A DNA stretch of 64,000 nucleotides from Rhizobium sp. L1K21 (GCF_024055895.1 NZ_JAMXLE010000001.1:744001-808000); one strand, 5' to 3'. Positions 36,301 to 44,664 are shown, numbered from the stretch's first letter. Notes: generated by a model not told the origin, from the sequence alone. A program made the numbers and translations.

Positions 36301-36752
36301 CCGAGCGCCAGCTCCAGCGCGCCGGTCATGATCGATGCTTCGATGGCAAAGAGGATGAAGGTGAAGCTCGCATAGATCAGTGACGTGATCGTCGAACCGA
36401 TATAGCCGAAGCCGGCACCGCGCGTTAACAGGTCGATATCGACGCCATGGCGGATCGCGTAGCGGCTGATCGGGATGCCGATGGCCAGAAGCAGAATGGA
36501 GGCGGCAATCACGGCGTAGATGGCATTCGTCGTGCCATAAGCCATGGTGATGGTGCCGCCAACGGCTTCCAGCGCCAGAAAAGAGATCGCGCCGATGGCG
36601 GTCTGCGAGATGCGGGCGGGGCTATATTGGCGTGCACTCTTGGCGGTGAAACGCAGCGCGTAGTCTTCCAGCGTCTGGTTTGCGACCCAGCGGTTATATT
36701 CGCGGCGTATGGGAACGATGCGCTGGCGTGCGGTGCTCATGGGTGTGTGCAC
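33354..36752 (-). CDS. Hybrid histidine kinase with NCS1-permease-like sensor
   Basis: An 1132-residue membrane kinase. Residues about 10-490 resemble an NCS1 family permease (purine, cytosine, allantoin, hydantoin type) with about twelve membrane segments. Residues 509-546 hold eight cysteines, CxxC-x11-C-x7-CxxCC-x5-CxxxC, suggesting a zinc-bound linker. Two more membrane helices lie at about 578-598 and 613-637. A coiled coil leads to the HisKA domain with His692 in SHELRTPLN, an ATPase domain (N-box NLISNAVKF, G-boxes DTGRGIS and GLGLGL), a receiver with Asp978 in FVDISMPG, and a C-terminal extension of about 80 residues. It presumably senses a nitrogen compound, perhaps urea, and phosphorylates the regulator encoded with 4 bp overlap. 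It is divergent from urtA. Confidence 0.9.
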   Translation of the reverse strand: MHTPMSTARQRIVPIRREYNRWVANQTLEDYALRFTAKSARQYSPARISQTAIGAISFLALEAVGGTITMAYGTTNAIYAVIAASILLLAIGIPISRYAIRHGVDIDLLTRGAGFGYIGSTITSLIYASFTFILFAIEASIMTGALELALGIPLWLGYIISAIAVIPLVTHGVRLISRFQLLTQPIWIVLNILPFIFIAFLDWEKVDLWLGFAGHGRQSGELGTIAPFDLAQFGAASAVILALMAQIGEQVDFLRFLPADGKPQTIGQRVARFLAGPGWIVVGAPKLLAGSFLAVLALSTGIPAGQAADPAHMYVTAFGYMVPNHTLALILTAAFVVVSQLKINVMNAYAGSLAWSNFFSRLTHSHPGRVVWLFFNVAIALLLMEMGIYRLLEETLGVFSIIAAAWLCTISADLFINKPLGLAPPGIEFKRAHLYDINPVGTGSMLITAAIALAAHFGAFGPFAASMAIYIAPVVAFIAAPTIAILTKGKYYLARKPRPQWKDLSSITCSICEHPFEPEDMAWCPAYAAPICSLCCSLDSRCHDLCKPKARLKYQVTEAAASVLPQSAIEKLSTRLGRYILTATTAIAALGIILWLVAERASHVSPQTSATVDDIVLAVFFVFSIITGIAAWFFVLAHDSRVVAEEESRRQNTALLKEIAAHEKTDAELQKAKEIAEAANQAKSRYVVGLSHELRTPLNAVLGYAQILERDETIPQPRQSAIKVIKRSAEHLSGLIDGLLDISKIEAGRLQVYPGEVNTYDFLDQIVDMFRPQAQAKGLEFVFVRSDNFPRYVRIDEKRMRQILVNLISNAVKFTDEGTVTFKAEYRSQVATFTIADTGRGISEENLPHIFEPFQRGEAEDIRPMPGLGLGLTITQLLSHMLGGEISVTSKHNEGTRFQVRLGMPVINRSERQQAAERRITGYEGRPRTLVVVDDNADHRDLMVEVLSPLGFIVLVAGSGPECLVLIEGAEPDLFFVDISMPGMSGWQLVEKLRDRGTTAPIIMLSANIGDGATGSNAKPGYNDAIAKPFDMKQLFDKLENHLKLRWTYDNDTEAKSSTDEAIIKSPGANHVEELIQLGEIGYVRGIEAKLTDLERDSAHLPFTKPLRAYVQAFDLSGYARFLETYRDTETQ

Positions 36753-36866
36753 TCAATTTTCATGCGGCATTTTCCGCTCAATCCCGGATGGCCTGGTTTC
36801 ACTGATGATCAGAAAGCACGGGGTTCCTCAGGGTTCAAGCGCAAACATGGGGCATCTGGGCCGCGT

Positions 36867-36884
36867 CTACGTCAAATGACGTAG
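36867..36884. promoter_or_regulatory. Inverted-repeat operator A, urt regulatory region
   Basis: CTACGTCAAATGACGTAG has perfect 8-bp arms around AA. It aligns in register with sites at 36927-36944 and 49167-49184. It lies between the divergent kinase gene and urtA, centred 60 bp from operator B. Confidence 0.65.
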
Positions 36885-36926
36885 TACGGCTTGCGATATC
36901 CTGTATTTCCCCCTTTCCCCCGCCAC

Positions 36927-36944
36927 CTACGTAATTTGACGTAT
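36927..36944. promoter_or_regulatory. Inverted-repeat operator B, urt regulatory region
   Basis: CTACGTAATTTGACGTAT keeps the outer CTACGT and GACGTA half-sites of operator A with a changed centre. Its end is 85 bp before the urtA start, near the distance (70 bp) of the matching site to ureE. Confidence 0.6.
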
Positions 36945-37029
36945 ATCGCAATGCACAATGACGTCAGATAGTCCCTCCAGTCTCACGGTCACAGGGAGGC
37001 CGGGACAAAAACAAGAGGGGTTCCACGAC

Positions 37030-38322
37030 ATGAATTTCAAGTCAAAGCTGACAGGTCTGGCGCTTGCCGCCGCCATGTCCACCACCGCGCTTTCCGGCGC
37101 CTTTGCTGCAGATGACACGATCAAGATCGGCATTCTTCATTCGCTTTCGGGCACGATGGCGATTTCCGAAACCACGCTGAAAGACGCCATGCTGATGCTC
37201 ATCGACGAGCAGAACAAGAAGGGTGGCGTGCTCGGCAAGAAACTCGAAGCCGTTGTTGTTGACCCGGCGTCTGACTGGCCGCTGTTTGCTGAAAAGGCAC
37301 GCGAGCTGATCGAGAAAGACAAGGTTTCTGCCGTTTTCGGTTGCTGGACGTCGGTGTCGCGCAAGTCCGTTCTGCCGGTGTTCAAGGAGCTGAACAACAT
37401 TCTGTTCTATCCGGTTCAGTATGAGGGTGAAGAGTCCGAGCGCAACGTGTTCTACACAGGTGCTGCTCCCAACCAGCAGGCCATTCCGGCTGTCGACTAT
37501 CTGATGAACGAAGAAGGGGTTGAGCGCTGGGTTCTGGAAGGCACCGACTACGTTTATCCGCAGACGACCAACAAGATCCTCAAAGCCTATCTGATGTCGA
37601 AGGGCGTTGCCGAAGAAGACATCATGGTCAACTACACACCATTCGGCTTCTCCGACTGGCAGGCTGAAGTATCCGCCATCAAGAATTTTGGTTCTGCAGG
37701 CAAGAAGACTGCCGTGGTTTCCACCGTCAACGGTGACGCCAACGTTCCCTTCTACAAGGAACTCGGCAACCAGGGCATCAAGGCTGAAGACATTCCCGTC
37801 GTTGCCTTCTCGGTCGGTGAAGAAGAGCTTGCCGGTATCGATACCGCACCGCTCGTTGGTCATTTGGCTGCCTGGAACTACTTCGAATCCGTCGATACCG
37901 AAGCCAATGGCGAGTTCATCGAGCAGTGGCACGCGTTCACCGGTAACGACAAGCGCGTGACCAACGACCCGATGGAAGCCCATTATATTGGCTTCAACAT
38001 GTGGGTTAAGGCGGTTGAGGCTGCCGGGACGACCGATCCGGACGCTGTTATCGATGCTCTGCCAGGCATTGCGGTTCCGAACCTTTCGGGCGGCTATTCG
38101 GCCATGATGCCGAACCATCACATCACCAAGCCGGTTCTGATCGGTGAAATCCAGGAAGACGGTCAATTCGACATCGTGTCCCAGACGCCGGGCCTCGTTC
38201 CGGGAGATGCATGGTCGGATTATCTGCCGGACTCCAAGGTGCTGATCTCCGATTGGCGCGCGCCGATGTCTTGCGGCAACTTCAATGTCGAAACCGGCAA
38301 GTGCGGCGGCAAGGGCTCCTAA
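37030..38322 (+). CDS. urtA: Urea ABC transporter substrate-binding protein
   Basis: Periplasmic receptor of the high-affinity urea transporter UrtABCDE, 430 residues. A signal peptide is cut after ALSGAFA near residue 26. The mature part starts with KIGILHSLSGTMAISE and continues with VVVDPASDWPLF, FGCWTSVSRKSVLPVF and NNILFYPVQYEG, all typical of UrtA/FmdD-like type 1 receptors. The ATG at 37030 is chosen because GAGGGG (37015-37020) lies 9 bases upstream and the signal peptide starts here. Four transporter genes follow. Two CTACGT...CGTA sites upstream point to control by the divergent two-component system; nitrogen limitation is the expected signal. An intrinsic terminator separates it from urtB. 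Confidence 0.96.
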   Translation: MNFKSKLTGLALAAAMSTTALSGAFAADDTIKIGILHSLSGTMAISETTLKDAMLMLIDEQNKKGGVLGKKLEAVVVDPASDWPLFAEKARELIEKDKVSAVFGCWTSVSRKSVLPVFKELNNILFYPVQYEGEESERNVFYTGAAPNQQAIPAVDYLMNEEGVERWVLEGTDYVYPQTTNKILKAYLMSKGVAEEDIMVNYTPFGFSDWQAEVSAIKNFGSAGKKTAVVSTVNGDANVPFYKELGNQGIKAEDIPVVAFSVGEEELAGIDTAPLVGHLAAWNYFESVDTEANGEFIEQWHAFTGNDKRVTNDPMEAHYIGFNMWVKAVEAAGTTDPDAVIDALPGIAVPNLSGGYSAMMPNHHITKPVLIGEIQEDGQFDIVSQTPGLVPGDAWSDYLPDSKVLISDWRAPMSCGNFNVETGKCGGKGS

Positions 38323-38342
38323 TTCTTCCCCAGCCAACTGGT

Positions 38343-38373
38343 GGACGGGTGCTTGAAGCGCCCGTCCTTTTTT
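38343..38373 (+). terminator. Attenuating terminator between urtA and urtB
   Basis: GGACGGG and CCCGTCC pair around an 11-base loop and are followed by six T residues. It starts 20 bp after the urtA stop and probably lowers readthrough, so that the receptor is made in excess over the membrane parts. Confidence 0.8.
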
Positions 38374-38397
38374 CCTCTTCTTTCCTGGTGCAAGCCG

Positions 38398-40014
38398 ATG
38401 CTTAAAGCGATCCAGCTTTTCCTCGTTGCTGTCTCCTTGGCTGTTGCCTTTGTGGCGACGGACTTGAGAGCGCAAGACGCAACGCCCGAAATGATCAACG
38501 AACTTGCACTCGGCAGTTACGATCAGACCGAAGAAACGATCAAGAAGCTCGCTGCGACAGGAGACACGGCCATCGTGCCTGCACTCGAGGCGCTTTCGGA
38601 GGGTGATCTCTATGTCCGCAAAGCCGATGGTCAGGTTTTTATCGTCAAGAAATCGGGCAAGAACTACAAGCTGACTGATCCGCTTTCCGGTGAGGTCGCC
38701 GGTGAAGAACCCACCCGGAATTTCGAAAAGATCAAGGTCAAGAACAGTCTGCGCCGGCAGATTCGTTCGGTGGTCGGAGGTTTGACGCTGCAGGCAAAGG
38801 ATGCCTCGACGCGTCTGGCTGCGGCCAATACGATTATCAAAACACCGGACGAGGACGCCATCGATGCGCTGAATGCGGCCATCGAAAAGGAACAGAATGC
38901 CAATGTGCTGGCAGCTCTGGAGCAGGCACGTGCGGCATCCATCATTATTTCGTCGCGCGCGCCGGAGGAAAAAGTCGAGGCGATCACCCGCATCAAGAAT
39001 ATGGGCGGGCGCGAGGCGCTGTCCTTGCTCCTCGGTTTTCAAGGCCAAGCGGATGAAAGTCTGAAACCGCAGATTGACGCTGCCATTGAAAGTATCAATT
39101 CCGATCTCGCCATGTGGGATGCGGCGCAGAATATCTGGTACGGCATTTCTCTTGGGTCTGTTCTGCTGCTGGCCGCCATCGGCCTTGCCATCACCTTCGG
39201 CGTGATGGGCATTATCAACATGGCGCATGGCGAAATGGTGATGCTGGGTGCTTATTCCACCTATGTGGTGCAGGAGATTATCCGCAATTCGGCACCGCAT
39301 CTGTTCGACTGGTCGCTGGCGATTGCCCTGCCGATTGCCTTTGTCGTCTCTGGTGCTGTCGGACTTGTGATCGAACGGCTGGTCATCCGCTTTCTTTATG
39401 GACGACCGTTGGAAACGCTGCTTGCGACCTGGGGTATTTCGCTCATCCTGCAGCAGGCAGTGCGCACAATCTTTGGGCCGACCAACAAGGAAGTGGGCAA
39501 TCCGAGCTGGATGTCGGGCGCGTTCGAACTGGGTGGTCTGACGATTACCTGGAACCGCATGTGGATCGTCGTTTTCACCATCGGTGTTTTCTTCGCGCTG
39601 CTTGCACTTCTGAAGCGTTCGCCGATCGGGTTGCAGATGCGCGCGGTTACGCAGAACCGCCGCATGGCCTCGTCCATGGGCATTCGCACGCCTTGGGTGG
39701 ATGCGGCGACCTTTGCCCTGGGCTCGGGCATTGCCGGTATTGCCGGCGTGGCACTTTCGCAGATCGACAACGTCTCACCCAACCTCGGCCAAGGCTACAT
39801 TATCGACAGTTTCATGGTCGTGGTGTTCGGTGGTGTGGGCAATCTTTGGGGAACGCTGGTCGGGGCTCTGTCCCTCGGCGTGCTCAACAAGTTCCTGGAG
39901 CCCTATGCGGGTGCTGTTCTCGGCAAGATCATCGTTCTGGTTCTCATCATTCTCTTCATTCAGAAACGTCCGCGTGGCCTCTTCGCGCTCAAGGGAAGGG
40001 CAGTCGAATCATGA
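38398..40014 (+). CDS. urtB: Urea ABC transporter permease UrtB
   Basis: A 538-residue LivH-type inner-membrane permease. As usual for UrtB it has a signal-like N-terminus (MLKAIQLFLVAVSLAVAFVA), a soluble repeat-containing extension of about 230 residues (helical, HEAT-like) and then about eight membrane helices starting near residue 250. The EAA-like region GIRTPWVDAATFALGSGIAG is present. The ATG at 38398 is preferred to the GTG at 38341 because the latter lies in the terminator stem. Its stop overlaps the urtC ATG (ATGA). It forms the translocation pore with UrtC. Confidence 0.95.
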   Translation: MLKAIQLFLVAVSLAVAFVATDLRAQDATPEMINELALGSYDQTEETIKKLAATGDTAIVPALEALSEGDLYVRKADGQVFIVKKSGKNYKLTDPLSGEVAGEEPTRNFEKIKVKNSLRRQIRSVVGGLTLQAKDASTRLAAANTIIKTPDEDAIDALNAAIEKEQNANVLAALEQARAASIIISSRAPEEKVEAITRIKNMGGREALSLLLGFQGQADESLKPQIDAAIESINSDLAMWDAAQNIWYGISLGSVLLLAAIGLAITFGVMGIINMAHGEMVMLGAYSTYVVQEIIRNSAPHLFDWSLAIALPIAFVVSGAVGLVIERLVIRFLYGRPLETLLATWGISLILQQAVRTIFGPTNKEVGNPSWMSGAFELGGLTITWNRMWIVVFTIGVFFALLALLKRSPIGLQMRAVTQNRRMASSMGIRTPWVDAATFALGSGIAGIAGVALSQIDNVSPNLGQGYIIDSFMVVVFGGVGNLWGTLVGALSLGVLNKFLEPYAGAVLGKIIVLVLIILFIQKRPRGLFALKGRAVES

Positions 40015-41171
40015 TTTCAGCATTTCTTTTCAGGGCGATGGATCGAAAGATCGTTGTTGCGATTGCGATCCTTGTCGCCGTTGGCATTTTCATCCCCGTA
40101 TCCAGCGTCTTTCTGCCGGAAAGCAGCCCGCTGCATGTGCCGACCTATATCATGCAGCTTTTCGGAAAATATCTCACCTATGCATTGCTGGCGCTGGCGC
40201 TGGATCTCGTCTGGGGCTTCTGCGGCATTCTCTCGCTTGGTCATGCGGCGTTTTTTGCACTCGGTGGTTATGCGATGGGCATGTATCTGATGCGCCAGAT
40301 CGGTACGCGCGGCGTCTACGGCGATCCGGTCCTGCCCGATTTCATGGTGTTTCTGAACTGGAAAGAACTGCCGTGGTTCTGGTACGGGTTCGACATGTTC
40401 TGGTTTGCCATGATCATGGTGCTTCTCGTGCCGGGGCTGCTTGCCTTTGTTTTCGGCTGGTTTGCCTTCCGCTCGCGCGTCAACGGCGTTTATCTCTCCA
40501 TCATCACACAGGCGATGACCTATGCGCTGCTCCTGGCCTTCTTCCGCAACGACATGGGCTTTGGCGGCAACAATGGGCTGACCGATTTCAAGGATATTAT
40601 GGGCTATTCCGTGCAGGCGGATGGAACGCGTGGCATTCTCTTCATGCTTTCGGCCTTCATGCTGGCGCTGGCACTTCTCTTCTCGTCCGCCGTCGTCCGC
40701 TCCAAATACGGCAAGGTGCTGGTGGGCGTGCGCGATGCGGAAAGCCGGACGCGCTTTCTCGGCTACCGCGTTGAACGCATCAAGCTCTTCATCTTCACCG
40801 TTTCGGCCATGATGGCGGGTATTGCCGGTGCGCTTTATGTGCCGCAGGTTGGCATCATCAATCCGGGTGAGTTTGCACCGGCCAATTCCATCGAAGTCGT
40901 GATCTGGACCGCGGTGGGCGGACGCGGAACGCTGATCGGGCCGATTATCGGGGCCATATTGGTCAATGGCGGCAAATCGATCTTCACGGCGGCCTGGCCC
41001 GACTATTGGCTCTTCGCGCTCGGTGCTCTTTTTGTCGGTTCGACACTGTTTCTGCCCAAGGGCATTGTCGGAACGGTTCAGGAATTTCTCGCGAAACGCA
41101 AAGAGAAGTCTGCGGCAAAGGCCGAACAGGTTGCTGAAGACGAAGCGGCAACAGCCGGGGAGGCTGCGTAA
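40011..41171 (+). CDS. urtC: Urea ABC transporter permease UrtC
   Basis: A 386-residue LivM-type permease with about ten membrane helices. Typical segments are DLVWGFCGILSLGHAAFFALGG near residues 63-84, GVRDAESRTRFLGYR in the cytoplasmic coupling region and AVGGRGTLIGPIIGA near the end. The C-terminus is a charged tail rich in Lys, Ala and Glu. The ATG at 40011 overlaps the urtB stop by 4 bp. The long open frame extends far upstream through urtB in another frame, but that part has no coding character. UrtC pairs with UrtB in the membrane. Confidence 0.95.
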   Translation: MISAFLFRAMDRKIVVAIAILVAVGIFIPVSSVFLPESSPLHVPTYIMQLFGKYLTYALLALALDLVWGFCGILSLGHAAFFALGGYAMGMYLMRQIGTRGVYGDPVLPDFMVFLNWKELPWFWYGFDMFWFAMIMVLLVPGLLAFVFGWFAFRSRVNGVYLSIITQAMTYALLLAFFRNDMGFGGNNGLTDFKDIMGYSVQADGTRGILFMLSAFMLALALLFSSAVVRSKYGKVLVGVRDAESRTRFLGYRVERIKLFIFTVSAMMAGIAGALYVPQVGIINPGEFAPANSIEVVIWTAVGGRGTLIGPIIGAILVNGGKSIFTAAWPDYWLFALGALFVGSTLFLPKGIVGTVQEFLAKRKEKSAAKAEQVAEDEAATAGEAA

Positions 41172-41935
41172 TGGCCACGGATATGAAGCATTATAAATCC
41201 AACAGCATGCTTTACCTCGACGGTGTGTCGGTCTCTTTCGACGGGTTCAAAGCGTTGAATTCTCTTTCCTTTGTGGTGGAGCCCGGTGAGTTGCGCGCCA
41301 TTATCGGTCCCAACGGGGCGGGAAAGACCACGATGATGGATATCATTACCGGCAAGACGAGGCCCGATTCCGGCGATGTCTTCTTCAACGGCGTGATTGA
41401 CCTGACGAAGAAGGATGAGGCGGATATTGCCCAGCTTGGTATTGGACGCAAATTCCAGAAACCGACCGTCTTCGAAAGTCACACTGTCTGGGACAATCTG
41501 GAACTGGCGCTCGACCGCAAGCGCACGGTGTTCGGAACGCTGTTCTATCAGCTGTCCGGTGAGGACCGCGACCGGATCGAGGACATTCTGGAAACGGTTC
41601 GCTTGACGGCGCGCAAGGATGATTTTGCGGCCAATCTCTCGCATGGTCAAAAGCAGTGGCTCGAAATCGGCATGCTGTTGGCGCAGGACCCGAAGCTTCT
41701 GCTGGTCGATGAGCCGGTGGCCGGCATGACGGACGCAGAAACGGCGGAAACGGCCATTCTCTTGCGCAAAATTGCCGAGACGCGTTCGGTCGTCGTTGTG
41801 GAGCACGACATGGGATTCATCCGTGATCTCGGCGTGAAAGTGACCTGCCTGGCGGAAGGGTCGGTCCTTGCGGAAGGGTCCATCGATTTTGTTTCCAACG
41901 ATCCGGCTGTGATCGAAAACTATCTGGGGCGCTGA
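41171..41935 (+). CDS. urtD: Urea ABC transporter ATP-binding protein UrtD
   Basis: A 254-residue LivG-type ATPase. Walker A is GPNGAGKTT (about 47-55), the signature is LSHGQKQWLEIG and Walker B is LLLVDEPVAGM. The variant LSHGQ signature and the N-terminal MATDMKHYKSNSMLYLDGV fit UrtD. It powers urea import together with UrtE. The ATG shares one base with the urtC stop (TAATG), so the genes are coupled. Confidence 0.95.
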   Translation: MATDMKHYKSNSMLYLDGVSVSFDGFKALNSLSFVVEPGELRAIIGPNGAGKTTMMDIITGKTRPDSGDVFFNGVIDLTKKDEADIAQLGIGRKFQKPTVFESHTVWDNLELALDRKRTVFGTLFYQLSGEDRDRIEDILETVRLTARKDDFAANLSHGQKQWLEIGMLLAQDPKLLLVDEPVAGMTDAETAETAILLRKIAETRSVVVVEHDMGFIRDLGVKVTCLAEGSVLAEGSIDFVSNDPAVIENYLGR

Positions 41936-41936
41936 T

Positions 41937-42632
41937 ATGCTGACGGTCAAAGACGTAAATCTGCACTATGGCGCAGCGCAGGCTCTGCGCGGCGTGAATA
42001 TCCAGGCGGAAATGGGCAAGATCACATGCGTTCTCGGTCGCAACGGGGTCGGCAAGACCTCGCTGTTGCGGGCAGTCACCGGCCAGCATCCGACCAGCGC
42101 CGGTGAAATTGCCTTTGATGGTAAGACGCTTGACGGCATGGCACCCTATGCGCGCGCCAAGCAGGGCATCGGCTTCGTGCCACAGGGGCGCGAGATCTTT
42201 CCGCTCTTGACGGTGCGGGAAAATCTGGAAACGGGCTATGCGCCGCTGAAGCGCGCCGACCGCTCAATCCCGGATGACATTTTCAATCTGTTTCCGGTGT
42301 TGCGATCCATGCTGTCGCGGCGTGGCGGTGATCTTTCCGGTGGTCAGCAGCAGCAATTGGCGATCGGCCGGGCGATGGTCACGCGTCCGAAAATCATGGT
42401 GCTCGATGAGCCGACGGAAGGCATTCAGCCATCCATCATCAAGGATATTGGCCGGGCACTGCAATATCTGCGCGATTCCACCGGCATGGCGATCTTGCTC
42501 GTTGAGCAGTATCTAGACTTCTGCCGTGAGCTGGCTGACTATGTTTACATCATGGATCGCGGCGAGATTGTGCATCAGGGGACGGCGGAAACGCTGGATA
42601 CGGAGGAGGCGCGCCGCCATCTGACGGTTTGA
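41937..42632 (+). CDS. urtE: Urea ABC transporter ATP-binding protein UrtE
   Basis: A 231-residue LivF-type ATPase with Walker A GRNGVGKTSLL (about 34-44), signature LSGGQQQQLAIG, Walker B IMVLDEPTEGI, and the YLDFCRELADYVYIMDRGEIV ending typical of LivF. It starts one base after the urtD stop and completes the transporter. A 91-bp gap follows before ureD; I see no terminator there, so transport and urease genes may share a transcript. Confidence 0.95.
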   Translation: MLTVKDVNLHYGAAQALRGVNIQAEMGKITCVLGRNGVGKTSLLRAVTGQHPTSAGEIAFDGKTLDGMAPYARAKQGIGFVPQGREIFPLLTVRENLETGYAPLKRADRSIPDDIFNLFPVLRSMLSRRGGDLSGGQQQQLAIGRAMVTRPKIMVLDEPTEGIQPSIIKDIGRALQYLRDSTGMAILLVEQYLDFCRELADYVYIMDRGEIVHQGTAETLDTEEARRHLTV

Positions 42633-42723
42633 TGCGCCGCGTTTGTCAAATTGGTGTAAAACTTGCTTTCTATTCGTCGGAACTGCTTTTGAATGACTTG
42701 CGGCATTGACGAGGAATGAAACC

Positions 42724-43548
42724 ATGGTCTTGAGGGACGCGCTTGCGCCGGTGCATCAGCGCGCAAAAGGTGCGGGACGTTTGGCGGTGAAACGGTCGGG
42801 AGACCGCACCCGCATCGATACGCTGTTTCAGGAAGGCTGCGGCAAGATACGAATGCCGGACTCTTTCGATGCATCCCTTGAGGCCGTGCTGATCAACACA
42901 TCCGGCGGTTTGACTGGCGGCGACCGGATGACGTGGGAGATCGAGGCGGGTGCTGACACCGATCTTGTGGTGACCACGCAGGCCTGCGAAAAGATATACA
43001 AGGCCAGCAGCGGCGTTGCCGAGGTGGAAACGCAGTTGCGGGTGGGCGATGGCGCGAAGCTCGCCTGGCTGCCGCAGGAAACCATTCTCTATGACAATGG
43101 CCATCTGACGCGGCGGCTGGATGTCGATCTGGCAAAGGACGCCGAATTTGTCGGTGTTGAAGCTGTGATACTCGGACGGACGGCTATGGGTGAAGCCGTG
43201 GAGCGGGGGCTCTTCCGTGATCGATGGCGGGTGCGTCGCGAGGGGCGTCTCTTGCATGCAGAAGAGATGCGTCTTGATGGCGATCTCTCCGCCTTGACGG
43301 CGGTGGGCGCGGTTCTCGGCGGGGACATAGCTTTTGCGACCCTCATTTATTGTGGTGCCTATGCCGATGCCCATTTGCCTAAAATTCGGGCATTGGTGGA
43401 GAAGGCAGGCGGCGGGGCGAGCCATTGGGATGGCAAGCTTCTCGTGCGCATGACGGCAAAAGACGGTTTTGAATTGAGAAAACTGCTGATTCCGGTCATT
43501 TCGGTCTTGCGCAACGGTGCGTCAGTCCCGAAAGTCTGGACTCTGTGA
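42724..43548 (+). CDS. ureD: Urease accessory protein UreD
   Basis: A 274-residue chaperone that scaffolds UreF and UreG on the urease apoenzyme during nickel insertion. Family segments are visible: LINTSGGLTGGDRM (about 59-72), TTQACEKIYK, LAWLPQETILYDN and a C-terminal WDGKLLVRM. The ATG at 42724 is preferred over the TTG at 42706 because GAGGA (42711-42715) lies 8 bases before it. It opens the gene set ureD-ureA-ureB-(two extra genes)-ureC. UreD is unstable or insoluble in many species and acts only as a complex with UreF and UreG. Confidence 0.95.
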   Translation: MVLRDALAPVHQRAKGAGRLAVKRSGDRTRIDTLFQEGCGKIRMPDSFDASLEAVLINTSGGLTGGDRMTWEIEAGADTDLVVTTQACEKIYKASSGVAEVETQLRVGDGAKLAWLPQETILYDNGHLTRRLDVDLAKDAEFVGVEAVILGRTAMGEAVERGLFRDRWRVRREGRLLHAEEMRLDGDLSALTAVGAVLGGDIAFATLIYCGAYADAHLPKIRALVEKAGGGASHWDGKLLVRMTAKDGFELRKLLIPVISVLRNGASVPKVWTL

Positions 43549-43569
43549 GGGAAGAATAACGGGCGAAAC

Positions 43570-43872
43570 ATGATCCTGACACCACGTGAAAAAGACAAGC
43601 TTCTGATTTCCATGGCAGCCATGGTGGCGCGCCGCCGGCTGGAGCGGGGCGTGAAACTGAACCATCCCGAAGCCATCGCGCTGATCACCGACTTTGTGGT
43701 GGAAGGGGCGCGTGACGGGCGTGCTGTCGCTGATCTCATGGAGGCGGGCGCGCATGTGATTACCCGCGATCAGGTGATGGAAGGTGTCGCCGAAATGATC
43801 CATGATGTGCAGGTGGAAGCGACGTTCCCGGATGGAACGAAGCTCGTCACCGTGCATGAACCCATCCGTTAA
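43570..43872 (+). CDS. ureA: Urease gamma subunit
   Basis: A 100-residue structural subunit, the normal length. The start [20 protein letters not shown] and the segment [21 protein letters not shown] are characteristic. It forms the trimer-of-trimers urease with UreB and UreC in the cytoplasm. It lies 21 bp after ureD and 19 bp before ureB. Confidence 0.97.
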   Translation: MILTPREKDKLLISMAAMVARRRLERGVKLNHPEAIALITDFVVEGARDGRAVADLMEAGAHVITRDQVMEGVAEMIHDVQVEATFPDGTKLVTVHEPIR

Positions 43873-43891
43873 ACGCCCAGGAGATTGTTGA

Positions 43892-44197
43892 ATGATTCCC
43901 GGTGAAGTGATTGCCGCAGAGGGCGAGATCGAACTCAATGCAGGGCTTGAGGCCATACAGATCGATGTTTCGAATTCCGGCGACCGGCCGGTTCAGGTCG
44001 GGTCTCATTATCATTTTTTCGAGACCAATCCCGGCTTGAAATTCGAGCGCGAAAAAGCGCGCGGCATGCGGCTGGATATTCCGGCTGGCACTGCGGTTCG
44101 CTTCGAGCCCGGACAGACCCGCACAGTGAGCCTCATTCCCATGCAGGGCAAACGTGAGGTTTATGGCTTCCGTCAGGATGTGATGGGCAAACTTTGA
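43892..44197 (+). CDS. ureB: Urease beta subunit
   Basis: A 101-residue structural subunit of standard length. Typical segments are [18 protein letters not shown] at the start, [14 protein letters not shown] in the middle and [17 protein letters not shown] near the end. In most genomes ureC follows at once; here two unrelated genes are inserted before ureC. Confidence 0.97.
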   Translation: MIPGEVIAAEGEIELNAGLEAIQIDVSNSGDRPVQVGSHYHFFETNPGLKFEREKARGMRLDIPAGTAVRFEPGQTRTVSLIPMQGKREVYGFRQDVMGKL

Positions 44198-44208
44198 GGA
44201 GTTTTCGC

Positions 44209-44661
44209 ATGAAGATGCGTCTTGCCTTCTTCCCGCTTTTGGCTTGCCTTGCCCTTTCAGCGCCAGCTTATGGCGACGATGACGATGACGGCTTCAAGTG
44301 CAATCCGGACGGCAATCAGCAGGAGTTGAACACCTGCGCCTATGACGATTGGGAAAAGGCGGACGAAGAGCTGAATGCCGTTTACAAGGATGCCGTTGCT
44401 TTTGCCAAGAAAGAGGATGCTTTTTTCGACGACAATCCCTCAATGAAGGGAGCGCTCGAAGCCTTGAAAAAGGGGCAGCGTGCCTGGATCGATTACCGCG
44501 ACGGAACCTGCGATCTTGAAGGCTTCAATGCACGTGGTGGTTCCATGGAACCGCTGTTGATCTTCAGCTGTCAGGCGGAACTGACGCGCAAGCGCACGCG
44601 CGAACTGAAAGAGATCATGGCCTGGCCTGAGGAACTGCCTGCTGACGAAGAGAGCAAGTAA
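44209..44661 (+). CDS. Secreted LprI/DUF1311-like protein
   Basis: A 150-residue protein with a signal peptide (hydrophobic FFPLLACLALSAPAYG, cleavage about residue 20) followed by five aspartates and four cysteines (FKC, NTCAY, GTCDLE, FSCQAEL). Spacing and the helical Lys/Glu-rich middle fit the LprI N-terminal/DUF1311 fold, whose lysozyme-inhibitor-like members are exported. The ATG at 44209 has GAGGA 8 bases upstream. It lies between ureB and the sialyltransferase-like gene in the urease operon. A direct role in urease is not evident, although DUF1311-like genes are sometimes found in rhizobial urease operons. Confidence 0.78.
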   Translation: MKMRLAFFPLLACLALSAPAYGDDDDDGFKCNPDGNQQELNTCAYDDWEKADEELNAVYKDAVAFAKKEDAFFDDNPSMKGALEALKKGQRAWIDYRDGTCDLEGFNARGGSMEPLLIFSCQAELTRKRTRELKEIMAWPEELPADEESK

Positions 44662-44664
44662 GGG

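Noticed and set aside
37042-39300. 752-codon open frame antisense to urtA and urtB
   Set aside because: It mirrors the codon bias of the sense genes, has no ribosome site, and its translation shows no domain; the sense strand encodes clear urtA and urtB.
39114-40010. Long in-frame upstream extension of urtC through urtB
   Set aside because: The residues before MISAFLF have no permease character and the region is fully used by urtB; the ATG at 40011 overlaps the urtB stop as usual.
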